From Phyllostachys edulis (lineage: Eukaryota > Streptophyta > Magnoliopsida > Poales > Poaceae), in the NCBI GenBank assembly GCA_036346405.1, contig CM070548.1:90428588-90492587 (forward strand): 64,000 bases of DNA, written 5' to 3'. Shown here piece by piece: positions 22,783 through 34,305 of this stretch. Within the stretch, counting starts at the first letter, position 1, and the number at the start of each line of letters is the position of its first letter. Below the pieces are notes generated by a model. The model made no database searches. It had not been told where the DNA came from and worked only from the letters and a program-made list of their open reading frames with translations. The position numbers were made by a program, and so were the translations under genes.

Positions 22783-23371
22783 GTGTAGGGACGTTGGTGG
22801 CTCAGTGACGATCGAGAGGACCTCGAGGAGCATATCTTTGGGTGGACATTGAGGAGGACGTCGAGGAGGAGGACCCTGAGCCTGTGGAGTTTGAGTAATA
22901 CATGTGATAATACATTTTTGGAATGAAATTACGTGTTATCATCTGAAAAATATTGTTTGATATGATCAGGTGTTTCAAAGTATTATTAACGTGAACCTCG
23001 GGAGTTACATGGTCCTCCTTTATGCCGATTCCAATAAAGCTGCGTGTGTATCATGTAATGCATCTAACCAAACCCCGTGCAGCATGTAATGTGCATTCCG
23101 AAATGTTGTCAATTTTATCCATCAAAAGCTACATTGCAACTCCATTTGAAATGTCAACACTCCTAGTTATCTATTTTCATGTGAATATAGCGTAACAATA
23201 CACACATAATATACAAAATATGCATACAAATATAGCGCAACAAAATTGCATATCATCTGTGTAGTGCAGTTACACACGGATGTGATTGAAAGATAGTCAG
23301 GGGATAGAAAGGAAAGGGAATAAAGGGGAGATACTCAGTCACATCGCGATGTCTGGATGTCACGGGTGCGC

Positions 23372-23810
23372 TGGTCTGAAGGACAACTACCAATATATTC
23401 ATTGCATGGTAGTCAAACAAATGCCATGGTCATCATGTTCAACAAATTAGTAAAAGAACTGCACACAATCTTGAGGATTCACTCAGATTATTTCCATGTG
23501 TATTTTTAGTTTGTATTTGTACATTAATCAAAAAAATCTCAAATGAATAAGTCGGCCAATTCGGCAAAAAAGTCAGCCGGGTGGTGGAGAAGGACAACAC
23601 CGCACAGTGGTTGTGCGATTTTGGGGAGAAATGCACAGTCACCGTGTGGTGTTGGGAGAAATGCATGGTCACCTTGCGGTTTTGGCTACGTGTCGGCCCA
23701 TTGGGAAAACTGCACGGTGGACGTGCAGACAAGGCTCCATTTCTGCAGATATCGCGCGACGAGTGCTATTTTCGCTAATTCGTTCGGGAAACGCTCCAAT
23801 ACGGCCAAAA
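23372..23810 (-). repeat. Right terminal inverted repeat of the 3.1-kb element
   Basis: Inverted partner of 20687-21127. The coding-like frames on it (for example 23543-23818) are mirror images of minus-strand frames in the left arm and are not genes. Confidence 0.85.
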
Positions 23811-25111
23811 ACTCTTAGCACAGATCCTAGCTGGGTACTTGATATATCTAAAGTCACCTTGATCTAAATCCATACCAAAGCCAGAAACTGTAAAAGAAGA
23901 TGAATTCAAATTAAAAGTAAAGGCAAAAAAAAATAGTGTAGCATGTGCCAGGATTCAGTATAATCTAATACAACCACTTGCCACAACAGCTAGCCAGCCA
24001 TAATAGGCTTAGCTTTGTCTAATTATTGTATGGTAAATAGAAATGCCCTCTTAGAACTATAGAGACTTAACAATGTTGACTCCTTAGATACTGATAACAC
24101 TAGTAGCATGGAAGTAGAAATACAGAACATGACTGCTATTGTGTGGTAAATACTTACACTAGGAGGTACAGTTGAAATGGATTAGGTCCTCTTTGGAACT
24201 AAGGAAAAATGGAGGAATTTTGTAAGATTGGAATCATATGGAAAATTTTCATATGAGTCCCTTTGGATTAAAGGAACAAGCTCCTAAAATTCCTATGAAA
24301 TGGCTCCATCCATAGGAATTTTGGAAGAAATCTAATGTTGGTGAGTTTGTATTAGGAACAAGTAAGGAGTCGTGTTAGGGTCAGATCTAATCTTGTATTA
24401 GAGTCAGATTCAATCTTTAGACTATAAATAAAGGGTGTGGGGATCCTACGGGACATACACAACAATTCCCAAAAACTTCTACATGGTATAAGAGCCAGGT
24501 TCGTCCGAACCATAACCCTCCCTTACCTCAGCCACCGTCGTCGTCGTTTGTCGTCATCCAACTGCAGCACCTCAACCGCCGTCGTCGCTCGAGACGCAAG
24601 GGCCGCCACCGCTCGGGCCATTCTACGTGGGCCCCCGCCGCCGCTCAAGCCGTTCTACGCGGGTCACCCGATCGTCTAAAGAACAAGAAAGGGGAGATAG
24701 GTTGATCGAGATCTGGTTGGTCAGTGGAAGAAGAAGGGGAGCAGCGGATCGGGATCTGGCGTCGGTGGGAGAAGAAATAGAGGATCGGGATCTAGCGTCG
24801 GTGGAAGAAGAAGGGGAGCAGAGGTCTCTGATCTGGATCTGGCACTAGAAGAAGTCATCTGGTGCTAGAAGAAGTCGGCCAAAGAGAGAAGGGAAAAAAA
24901 GAACAGAAAAAAGGTTCTCAGCCGAAAAGCAAAAAAAATCTCACTTCGTGAATTTGTTTGTTTTATGTTACATCTACACAACATTTGCTTAACTATGAAG
25001 TCCATTATCGATGTTCGGCGAAACATTGATGCGTGAAGGATTGTCGTGATCATGGGAGATACATGTGACATATCTTGGTAGTGATTGCAATTGCTCTGAT
25101 TGTTTGAGAAG

Positions 25112-26380
25112 ATGACCCCTGAGGAAGAAGCCGTAATGAGCCCGGTAGAAGAGAGGAGAAAGACAGTTGTTGAGACTACTTCCCCGCTGGTCACGCAAGG
25201 TGACATGAGAAGCATGTTACAGGACCTCTTAGCGACGGGTATGATAGGTCTGAGGGCTGCTACAAGGTCATCTAAATTAAAGCTGGAGCTGATGCCAAAT
25301 GATGTAAAGTTAGAAGGGAGCAAGAATTATATGAGTTGGTCTAGAATGGCTCAGTTGATTATGAGGACGAGGGGGGTGGAGCACTATCTACAGGAGACTT
25401 GTATTGAGCCTGCAGACAAGACGAGTATGGATTGGAGGGTGTGGAGCATCACCAACTCTGTGGTGGTGGCTTGGTTGCTAACTTTGATGTTTTCATCTAT
25501 TGCTCGGATGGTGGAGATAATATAGAGTGCACCGGTGATGTGGAAGACACTAAGCAACATGTAAGAAAATGTGATGATGATGGTGGAGGTCCAGGGTAAG
25601 GTGGAGGCTTTAAAACAGGAGGAGAAGACTGTCCAAGAGTATGCTAGTGAGCTACAGGAGCTGTGGGCAGATTTAGATCACTATGATCCACTGTAGTTAA
25701 CATGTGCTGGTGATATTGAGGCTGACGGGGTGTGGCTGCAACATAGATAGGTTACACACTTTTTGAAGGGATTGAACCCAAAGTTTGAGAGTAGAAGGGT
25801 TGCCATATTTCACTTGGCAAACTTGCCTACTATGGAGGAGGCTATTTCGGCTTTGGTACAGGAGCAGATTCAACTACGAGTAATGGGGAATAACAACCCT
25901 GTCAGATCTACATACGCCATACCAAATGATAGGGAGTGCCACAACGGTGGGATGAGAGGACATCTGAGCTGTGCTTGTCCTTCTCCACATTATGGAGGCC
26001 GAGGTGGAGGTCGTGGTGTCGAGGAGGCCGAGTTGTAGATTATCAAGGCCAAGGTGGAGATTGTGGTGGTCGTGGAGGCCGAGGAAGGGGCCGAGATGGC
26101 CCTAGGGCTAATATGGCCCTAACAGCGGAGATCACATCTATTACTCTGATAGACGAGCAAGCTATGTGCAGTGGGAGAAGTTGTAGTAGGAAAAGGCATT
26201 TGAGACTACTCATGATTTCACCTCCTTTGGTAACTTTGCCAACTACACCCACATGGGCGAAGGTACTCAGGCACATGCACTTGCATCAACATATAAGTAC
26301 TCTCATATTGATTAGATCATAGATTCAGGGGCATCCAAGCATGTCACGGGTTCACTTAGTGCATTTGCATTTTACACCTG
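25112..26380 (+). pseudogene. copia gag and start of protease
   Basis: Starts MTPEEEAVMSPVEERRK and contains the copia gag signature LEGSKNYMSWSRMA and WLLTLMFSSIARMVE. It ends with a glycine-rich tail after a zinc-knuckle remnant (ECHNGGMRGHLSCACP, in which the second Cys is Gly). The protease active-site lead DSGASKHVTG appears at about 26326. In-frame stops at about 25523, 25563 and 25696 and several frame changes inactivate it. The sequence breaks off at the nested gypsy LTR. Confidence 0.8.
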
Positions 26381-26389
26381 ACGAGGATC

Positions 26390-27093
26390 TGATAATCCTC
26401 ATTTAATTATTTATCTGTAATTCTTATTATGGATAATAATGACATCGTATGGTTCTTAGGTATAACCCTTAATGTTTATAAGGGAGAAGCTAGCCAAGAG
26501 GTCGTAAGTCCTTCTGCGACCACCCTCATAGTCGGAAGTCCTTCTATGACTACCTCATGGTCGTAAGCTTTTCTACAACCACCATATGGTCGTAAGTTCT
26601 TCTACGACCAGGTCAGTTACGACCATCCTATAATCGATGGAGCTTGCAGACAAGTAAGCCCAATCGATTAGGGACTCTAAGCAATTAGTATACGATGTTA
26701 TTCTCTGGAATAACTGCACGCAATACGCATCTGTCTATGACAATAACTGTCAAGCGACGTGGAGGGGTAACTACAACAATAACTATCATCAACGTGCCCA
26801 TTATATGAAATGATGAGGCGCCTCTTAGCCTGGAGAAACGGCCATCTCTTCGCACGCTATATAAACGTTACAGATAGAAAGAGACAGAGGAGGATCAAGG
26901 ACACAAGACATTAGACTTTCTCTTAATTTGTAACCAGCATACTCAATATAGCAACACAGGAGTAGGGTTGTTATTCTTTCCAAAGAATGCCTGAACCTGT
27001 ATAAAATCTCTGTGTCGTTCTCTCTGTGTGATCAATCTTGGAGACCCCCCGAATCAAACAATCATACGTAAGATTGGTTCTAAAACACCGACA
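26390..27093 (+). repeat. gypsy left LTR
   Basis: Begins near TGATAATCCTCATT and ends AAAACACCGACA; the left boundary is approximate because no partner LTR exists. A TATATAAACG motif lies at about 26861. It is followed by a GGCGACCGTGGGGATC segment at the primer-binding position. Four imperfect GGTCGTAAG(T/C)...TTCTACGACCA units lie at 26496-26610. Confidence 0.75.
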
Positions 27094-27205
27094 GCGGCGA
27101 CCGTGGGGATCTCGTCCGGTGATTTCTCGTCAACAGGTTTTCTTCATTTTTCTCAACTCTAATGCTTCCATGGTAGGAGAGTGGAACGAGGAGAACTAGT
27201 TCGAC

Positions 27206-29424
27206 TTGGCCTATTACGCAGATATCGACATGGATGCCGGCTTCGACTACGAGCCGAGTATCACTTTATTTGATAGTAATGTCATCTCCAGAGATCATTC
27301 GCCAGATCCAGGAGACCATACCACCGATAGAGTTGAGGAGGGATCCTTATCCCTCACAACAGTACGTCCAACTGAGGGACCAGTTTCCTCAAAGGGTAAG
27401 GGTCTATCTGACCACAATCAGGACTGTACCAAGGCAAGCTCACAACATGATGAGGGCTCTCCCTCCAAATGTTCGAATCCGCTTGAGGCAGTCCGACTTG
27501 GCGAGGCAAGTTCTGGAAGCCATCATTCTAGAGCTTCATTAGCATCCGGTGGTCATCTCTCTCTGATTAGCCCCACAGAGGATAGGGTCGAGCATGCTTT
27601 TCTTGTGAGTTCGACCATACCTTCACAGGGCTCACCTACAGATGGAGATGGTTATAACCCAGAATTCCCCTTCCTGGAGGGGCTTGCTCTAAGTCGTTAG
27701 ATGGTGTCTTTCGACTACTCCTCAAGCGAGGAGGCTTCAAGCGCATGTGGAGATCATCAACGGGAGATCTTCGTCCTTCCCTCAGATAATGATCACTCTC
27801 CTAGAGACAGGACTAAGGATGCTCTCCGTCGATCACACTCTACGCCCCCTCATAGCAAAGGCGAGGACACCTCCGGTGATGAACGGGGTCAACACTCTAA
27901 TGAGCGTGGGGAAAATCCTCGAAATAATTGTACTCCATTGAGGCAAACTCAATGATTAGATATAGACGATCCTAAGACAACCCAACGGAGAAGAATTGCA
28001 GCTCAGAGAAATATGCCTGGGCGTGTTCAGTATCAGTCGGAGGAAGCTCAGGAACTCCAACACATCAATAATCTGCTCAAGAACCTAACTTGAGAACTCG
28101 CCCGAATGCCCAGCTACGACCTCTTCGCCAAAGAGATCGCACGAAGTCTTCGAAGCACGATGGCCAGAATCGAGCATTCTTGCTGGCATCATTCTGGAAG
28201 TCGTAGCAGTACGACTCCATCAGCTACCAGTCGTTCGAACAACTCACCACATGGACATCGACGCGACAACAAGTTATGTTGTTCCCCTAACCTTAACTCT
28301 AGTCGGAGAAGAGTTCTTTGAACGCCTGATGATCAACAAGCTCCCAGGAGAGGTGATCGTTCACCACTCCGACCCGGAAATCTGAAGCAGCGGATGAAAT
28401 ACGAGGAGTATTACCCTCGTAGGGCCGAGACTTATCATTAGTCAGGTTCACCCACAGCCGGGTATCGTCGTGTACGATCACCTAGCGACATCAACCCTTC
28501 TTTCCTGCAAAGGAGGAGTTACGATGTGATTACCGCATGTAGGGCATTCTCGCCTGATCTTCGAGCAGTTCGCTAGCCACCGCGGTTTCAACCAGTGAAC
28601 ATGGAGATGTTCGATGGGTCTCAGAATCCCATCGAATTCCTTCAAATCTACACGATCGCTGTTCGAGCAGCAGGAGGAGGAGAGCGCGTCATGGCGAATT
28701 ACCTTCTGACTGTACTCGAAGTGTCCGCTCGTTCGTGGTTGCTAAATTAACCACTCGAGTCGATCTATTCATGGCAACACCTTTGTGATCTTCTGCTGAC
28801 CAACTTCCAAGGCACCTACAATCGCCCTAGAAGGAGGACGACCTGCACAGGATAAGACAAAACGACCACAAGACCTTACGCCAATTCATCATGTGTTTCA
28901 GTTAGGTTCGAAATTCAATTTCAGAGGTTTCTGACTCATTTGTTATCAGAGCGTTTAAATAGGGAGTCCGCAGCAGAAGGATTACAGAAGAGATCACTTT
29001 GAATCCTCCGATTATTGTCGCTGAACTTTTTGAGATGACCGATCGATATGCGACTGCTGCTGAAGCAGTAGAGTGGAACAAAACCATTGATCGAGACAAC
29101 AAGAATCCTCCAGAAGTAGGCGACAGAAGCAAGAATAAGGACAAAAAGGCCAAGAAATCCAAAAGCAAGGCGAATGGCCAAAAACCTCAAGCCAACAGTT
29201 CTAAGGAGGTCTTGGCCGTAAGCGATAAGGAGCCACGAAGTTACAAGCCATATCCCGACCGAGGCAATGGTAAGCGTCCTGAGTGGAAGAACGATAAGCC
29301 TAGATGGTGTCCTTTCCATAAAAAGGAAGGACACGATCTTCGCAATTGCCAGGTTTTCCACCAAAAACTCGAGGACTATTACACTGGCAAAGGACCTCTC
29401 CCTACTCTCGAGGAGGTAGGCTGA
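27206..29424 (+). pseudogene. gypsy gag
   Basis: N-terminal frames occur in several phases (27206-27700, 27234-27542, 27701-27955). The central gag domain reads VNMEMFDGSQNPIEFLQIY at about 28597, then VMANYLLTVLEVSARSWLL and NFQGTYNRP. The intact tail frame (28999-29424) is lysine-rich and ends with a zinc-binding WCPFHKKEGHDLRNC motif. Several stops and frameshifts show it is not functional. Confidence 0.75.
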
Positions 29425-32400
29425 GTGAGTGGTCAAAAGCAATCATACGACAAGGAGGAGATGCCATTCCAAGATCCGGAGCATACCATCGAGCATATCT
29501 ATGGGGGATCATCGGCATACGAGTCAAAACGACAGCTTAAGACTGTCGAACATGAGATAAACTCCATTGACCCTTCTCTTATCAATAAATTGCTGAAGTG
29601 GTCGGAAGTCATCATCTCTTTCGAGAAAGGTGACTGCCCAATCTCTTCTACTCGACCAGGTCAGTTTTCTATTGTGGTCGAGCCCACCATCAACAACTGT
29701 CGAGTAAATCGAGTGTTAGTTGATGATGGCAGCTCGTTAAACATCTTGTTTACGAGTGCCCTGGACGAGATGCAAGTACCCAGGGCCAAGGTAAGACCGG
29801 TACAATACTCTTTTAATGGGATTGTACCGGGGTCTTCGGCCAAACCTATTGGCCAAGTTTCTCTTCCTTTAACATTTGGTTCTCCAAGCAATTTTAGGAC
29901 AGATAAAATCTCTTTGATGTGGTTGATTTCGATACGGCATATAATGCCATACTCGGACGACCAACTTTGGCAAAATTCTTAATGACTACTCATTATGGGT
30001 ATCAATGTACTGAGATGCTAGATCCCAAAGGAGTAATCACAATTCATTGTGATAAAAAGATGGCGCATACGTGTGACCGTCGATCCCTCGAGATGGTTGG
30101 CTAGATACCAACTCGAAAAGAAAACAAGGAGCCTTCGACCAAGCAGTCGAAGCCTAAAGCTCCGCCAAAGCCGAACAACCAGGTCTAAAAGGTTCCTTTG
30201 GATCCAGAGGAGCCCTCGAAGACTATTCATATCAGGGATACTTCTGACCCCAAATAGGAAGACGCTCTCGTCACTTTCCTCCGAGCTAACGCAGATGTCT
30301 TCGCGTGGCAAGCGTTCGATATGTCCGGAGTCCTCAGGGAGGTGATCGAGCATATGCTAGCTATACGGCCCGATAAGAAACCCGTAAAACAAGAATTTTG
30401 GATATTTGCACCTAATCGATGAGGCTATCAGATCAGAATTGGACAAGCTACTTAAAGTAGGCTTTATAAGAAAAGTCTACCACCTAGAGTGGTTGGCCAA
30501 CCCTGTAATGGTTATGAAGTCTAATGGCAAGTGGCGTATGTGTGCAGACTTCACTGATCTCAATAAAGTTTGTTCAAAAGATATTTTTTCTTACCTCGTA
30601 TCGATCAGCTGGTTCATTCTATTGCTGGTTATGAAACATTAAGTTTTCTATATGCATATTATGGTTACCATCATATTATTATGTGTCTAGAAGATGAAGA
30701 AAATACCGTATTTTTTACACCATTTGAAATATTTTGCTATGTCAAAATGACATTTGGTCTAAAAATATTGTCGCTTTTTTTCAACGCTTGATGTAATCGA
30801 CTTTTTCACCTCAACTAGGCCGAAATTTGGAAGCCTATGTTGACGATCTAGTCGTAAAAAGCATCAAGCAACTTAATCATGTTTCTGACTTGCAAGAAAC
30901 ATTCGACAACCTTAAAAACACCCCCTGAAACTCAATCATGAGAAGTGTGTTTGGAGTCTCTTTAGGAAAGTTGCTCAGATTCCTTGTCTCTGCACGAGGA
31001 ATCGAAACAAATTCTGAAAAGATAAAGGCTATTGTACAAATGCGCTCTCCAACCACGAAGAAAGAGGTCCAAAAACTCATAGGATGCATGACAGCTCTAA
31101 GTCATTTCATGGCACGACTGGGAGAAAAAGGACTACCACTCTTCAAACTTCTAAGAAAACACGAGAGTTTCGAGTGATCAGAAGAGGCAAACACTGCATT
31201 TGAGGATGTCAAGACGTATCTTACGAGTGCTCCTATTTTGGTCTATCTGAAGTCAGAAGAGACGCTCATAATATATCTAAATGCCACGCCACAAGCAGTG
31301 AGCACAGTACTGGTTGCAGAATGTGCAAACGTTCAACGATCAGTTTACTACGTAAGTGAAGTTTTACATGGACCTAAGGAGTGATACCCTCAGGTTCAAA
31401 AACTTCTGTATGCCCTCCTCACGTCTTCGAGGAAACTGCAGCATTATTTTCAGACGCATAAGATAATTGTGTCGTCTGAGTTTCCCTTAGGAGTGGTCCT
31501 CCAGAACAAGGAAGCAGCGGGACGCATGGCAAAATAGTCAGTAGAACTTGGGGAGTTCGACCACCATTTCGTGTCCGAATGGCCATTAAATCCCAGATCT
31601 TGGTAGACTTTATCGCCAAATGAACAAATCCTGAACCTGTTCAGGATCCCTAGTATGATACCCACGACCAGTGGACGATATACTTTGACGGGTCACTTAC
31701 GTTAAGTGGCGTGGGGGCTAGGGTGGTCTTGGAATCTCCTACAAGAGAGGCCTTAAAGTATGTCATTCAATTCGACTTTCATGTCATTAACAACATGTCA
31801 GAATACGAAGGTTTGTTGGCTAGCATACGAGCTGCGAAAGTGCTCTCGGGAATCGACGACTACTCGTGAGAGGAGAATCTCAACTAGTCGTGAATCAGGT
31901 CGAAAAAGAGTACCAGTGCTCTAACCCGACCATGTCTCGGTACTTATCGGAAGTTCGAAAGCTTGAAAAATATTTTTTTTGATTTTGAGGTACAATTTAT
32001 CCATCGAAAGGATAATTTCCTCGCAGATCAGCTTGCTCGTATGGCTTCTTCCCGATCACAAGTACCAAAAGGAGTCTTCTTGGAGCAGCTCTAGAAACCG
32101 TCTCTGGTCAAAACATCAGAGACAACTCCTGTTAAGACAGCCTCTCTAGAATACGAGGATACCTGGATAAATCTCATCTACGAGTATCTTCAAACGGGTA
32201 TAATACCCGATGATGATCTCGAGGCAGATCGCTTATCCCAAAAGGCCAAAATGTATACTTTGGTCGAAGGAGACATCTATAAACGAGACACTCAAGGGGT
32301 ACTCGTGCGATACATATCGCAGAGAGAAGGATTAAACCTCCTTCACGACATACACGGAAGTATCTGTGGAACTCATACTTCCTACAAAACATTGGTTGGA

Positions 32401-33410
32401 AAGACCTTTCGACAAGGTTTCTACTGGCCAACAGCCCTTTATGATGTCAAAGAGCTGATTAAGAAGTATGTACAATGCTAGTTTCATAGCAGGCAAATAC
32501 ACCAACCGGCTCAGGCATTACAAACAATCCCTCTATTTTCGCCTTTTGCGACCTGGGGTCTCGATATCCTAGGACCGTTCCCAAAAGCTCCAGGTGGCTT
32601 TGAGTTGCTTTTTGTGGCTATTGGTACGTTCACAGAGTAGATTGAAGTCGAACCTGTGACTAGAATAACAGCGGAAGCAGCAAAAAGGTTCATAATGAGA
32701 AGCATGATTACTCGATTTGGAGTCTTAAGTCGAATAATCACAGATAATGGTAAGCAATTTTTTAGCGTAAAATTGCGGGATTTTTACGACGAGTTGGGTA
32801 CCAAATTATGTTATGCTTATGTTGCCCACCCTCAAAGCAATGGGACGGTCGAAAGAGCGAATGGCCAAATAATACAGGGCATCAAAACCCAAGTGTTCGA
32901 CTAGCTTATCAAGTGCTCGGGGGCTTGGGTACAAAAATTACTCTCAGTATTATGGACAGTTCGCACAACTACTAGTTGGGCTACAGGTGAAACATCTTTT
33001 TTTTTCTAGTTTTTGGTGCCGAAGCCATGCTTCCACCAAAACTAAAGATCAGGTCAATAAGGATTGAAACTTTCAACGACTCTAACCAAGAACAACTTTG
33101 AGCAGATGACATCAACCTACTCAAAGAAAAGAGAAACCAAGCCTTAATCCGTTCAACAGTCTACCAACAAGCCCTACGCAAATACTACAATCGTAAGGTC
33201 CAACCTCACAGCCTTGCTGTAGGAGACTTGGTATTGAAGAAGATTCAATCCCAGTCTAATCGGAACAAACTTCCCCCAAGTGGGAAGGTCCTTACACAGT
33301 GGTCAAAGTTACGTGACCAGGTTCAGTGCGACTAGCAATGGAAGATGGCCGAGTTCTCTCTAATTCTTAGAATATCGACCAGTTACGGAAATTTTATGTA
33401 TGAGCAACCA
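29425..33410 (+). pseudogene. gypsy pol (protease, RT, RNase H, integrase)
   Basis: Protease active site VLVDDGSSLNILF is at about 29716. Reverse transcriptase shows KSNGKWRMCADFTDLNKVC at about 30511 and the catalytic AYVDDLVVKS at about 30833. RNase H shows IYFDGSLTLSGVGARVV at about 31679. Integrase starts near 32251 with a zinc-finger-type region (IHGSICGTHTSYKTL) and has a DDE core including WGLDILGPF, ITDNGKQFF and HPQSNGTVERANG. The end reads NIDQLRKFYV. No chromodomain is seen. Stops and frameshifts occur throughout. Confidence 0.82.
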
Positions 33411-33514
33411 TCCCGACAATAAAGTACAGAATCTTTATATCTTTGTTATCTTATTTTGAGTAGCGCTTTGATAATTTTTCGATCATTTTTATTAAACACC
33501 CAGTATTTCTTTAC

Positions 33515-34090
33515 ATTGGTCGAAAGGACGGTAATATCACCTAGTCGAAGTCTTTCCTCTCTGCATGTGGTCTTGCCCGCTGGAAGAAACTTCCTAGTGT
33601 CGATTCGTTCCTCACTTTTGCTACCAACACAAAGTGCTTGGGTTCAACAAACATGGTCGAAATAATTTCAAGCCAACTCTTTTCACATTAGTTTATTTCT
33701 TCATGCATTTTGAAAAATACTCTAAACAAAGTACACTTTTGTAATTTGTTCGACTACTTTTGATAAACTACGTTCGTTATAGCTGGTCAGAGAAAGACAC
33801 AACACCTAGTCAAAGTCTTTTCTCTCAGCACGTGGTCCTGCCCACTAGAAGGAACTTCCTAGCGTTATCCTATTTCTAACTCTTGCTACCAGAGTAAACC
33901 TACAGAATCTACTGGAAAAGGTCAAACGAATTTTTAAGGTACTCCAGACGTTTGTCTAACTCAAGTTGCCACTCTTGATTTGATTTATCTGGTCAGAGAG
34001 GGTAACATCACCTAGTCGAAACTTTTCCTTTCTGCACGTGGTCCTGCCCACTAGAAGGAACTTCCTAGTGTCGACTCGTTCCTACTCTTA
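33515..34090 (+). repeat. Three diverged ~95-bp direct repeats downstream of gypsy pol
   Basis: Copies at about 33522-33620, 33790-33885 and 33990-34085 share CACCTAGTCGAA, CACGTGGTCCTGCCCACTAG and AAGGAACTTCCTAG. Spacing is 200 to 270 bases. They lie between pol and the antisense ORF. Confidence 0.75.
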
Positions 34091-34305
34091 CGATCAGTGC
34101 ATGATAATCATGATCGAAAACTATAAGTTAGCCAAACCTCCCTTTGTTTAAGAAAACCCCTTTTTAACACTATTTACTTAGTTTATCTAAATAAACTAAG
34201 CAAATAGTCGGGGACTAAGATAAAGTTATTAATATGGCTTCAATTCTTAGTCTTAATTTCTTTTTTTATTTTCTTTGTCTTGTGAGTTACTAATTACTCG
34301 ATGAG

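Larger units (their letters stand above)
20684..23813. mobile_element. 3.1-kb element with ~440-bp terminal inverted repeats and its own gene
   Basis: The arms at about 20687-21127 and 23372-23810 are inverted copies, recognisable from TTTTGGCCGTATTGG at the outer ends to GGACAACTACCA at the inner ends. Each arm carries a diverged short tandem array of CACGGTCACCGTGCATTTCTCC-like units of about 30 bp. Between the arms lie a TATA box, an untranslated exon, an intron and a broken ORF. Long terminal inverted repeats around captured or resident genes are typical of Mutator-like elements. I found no convincing 9-bp target duplication, so superfamily assignment is provisional. Confidence 0.7.

Noticed and set aside
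23543..23818. 91-codon frame beginning MNKSANSAKK
   Set aside because: It is the inverted copy of a minus-strand frame in the opposite TIR; the repeats of the arm explain it.
24865..25323. 152-codon minus-strand frame
   Set aside because: Mirror of the copia gag leader; the plus strand has the gag motifs.
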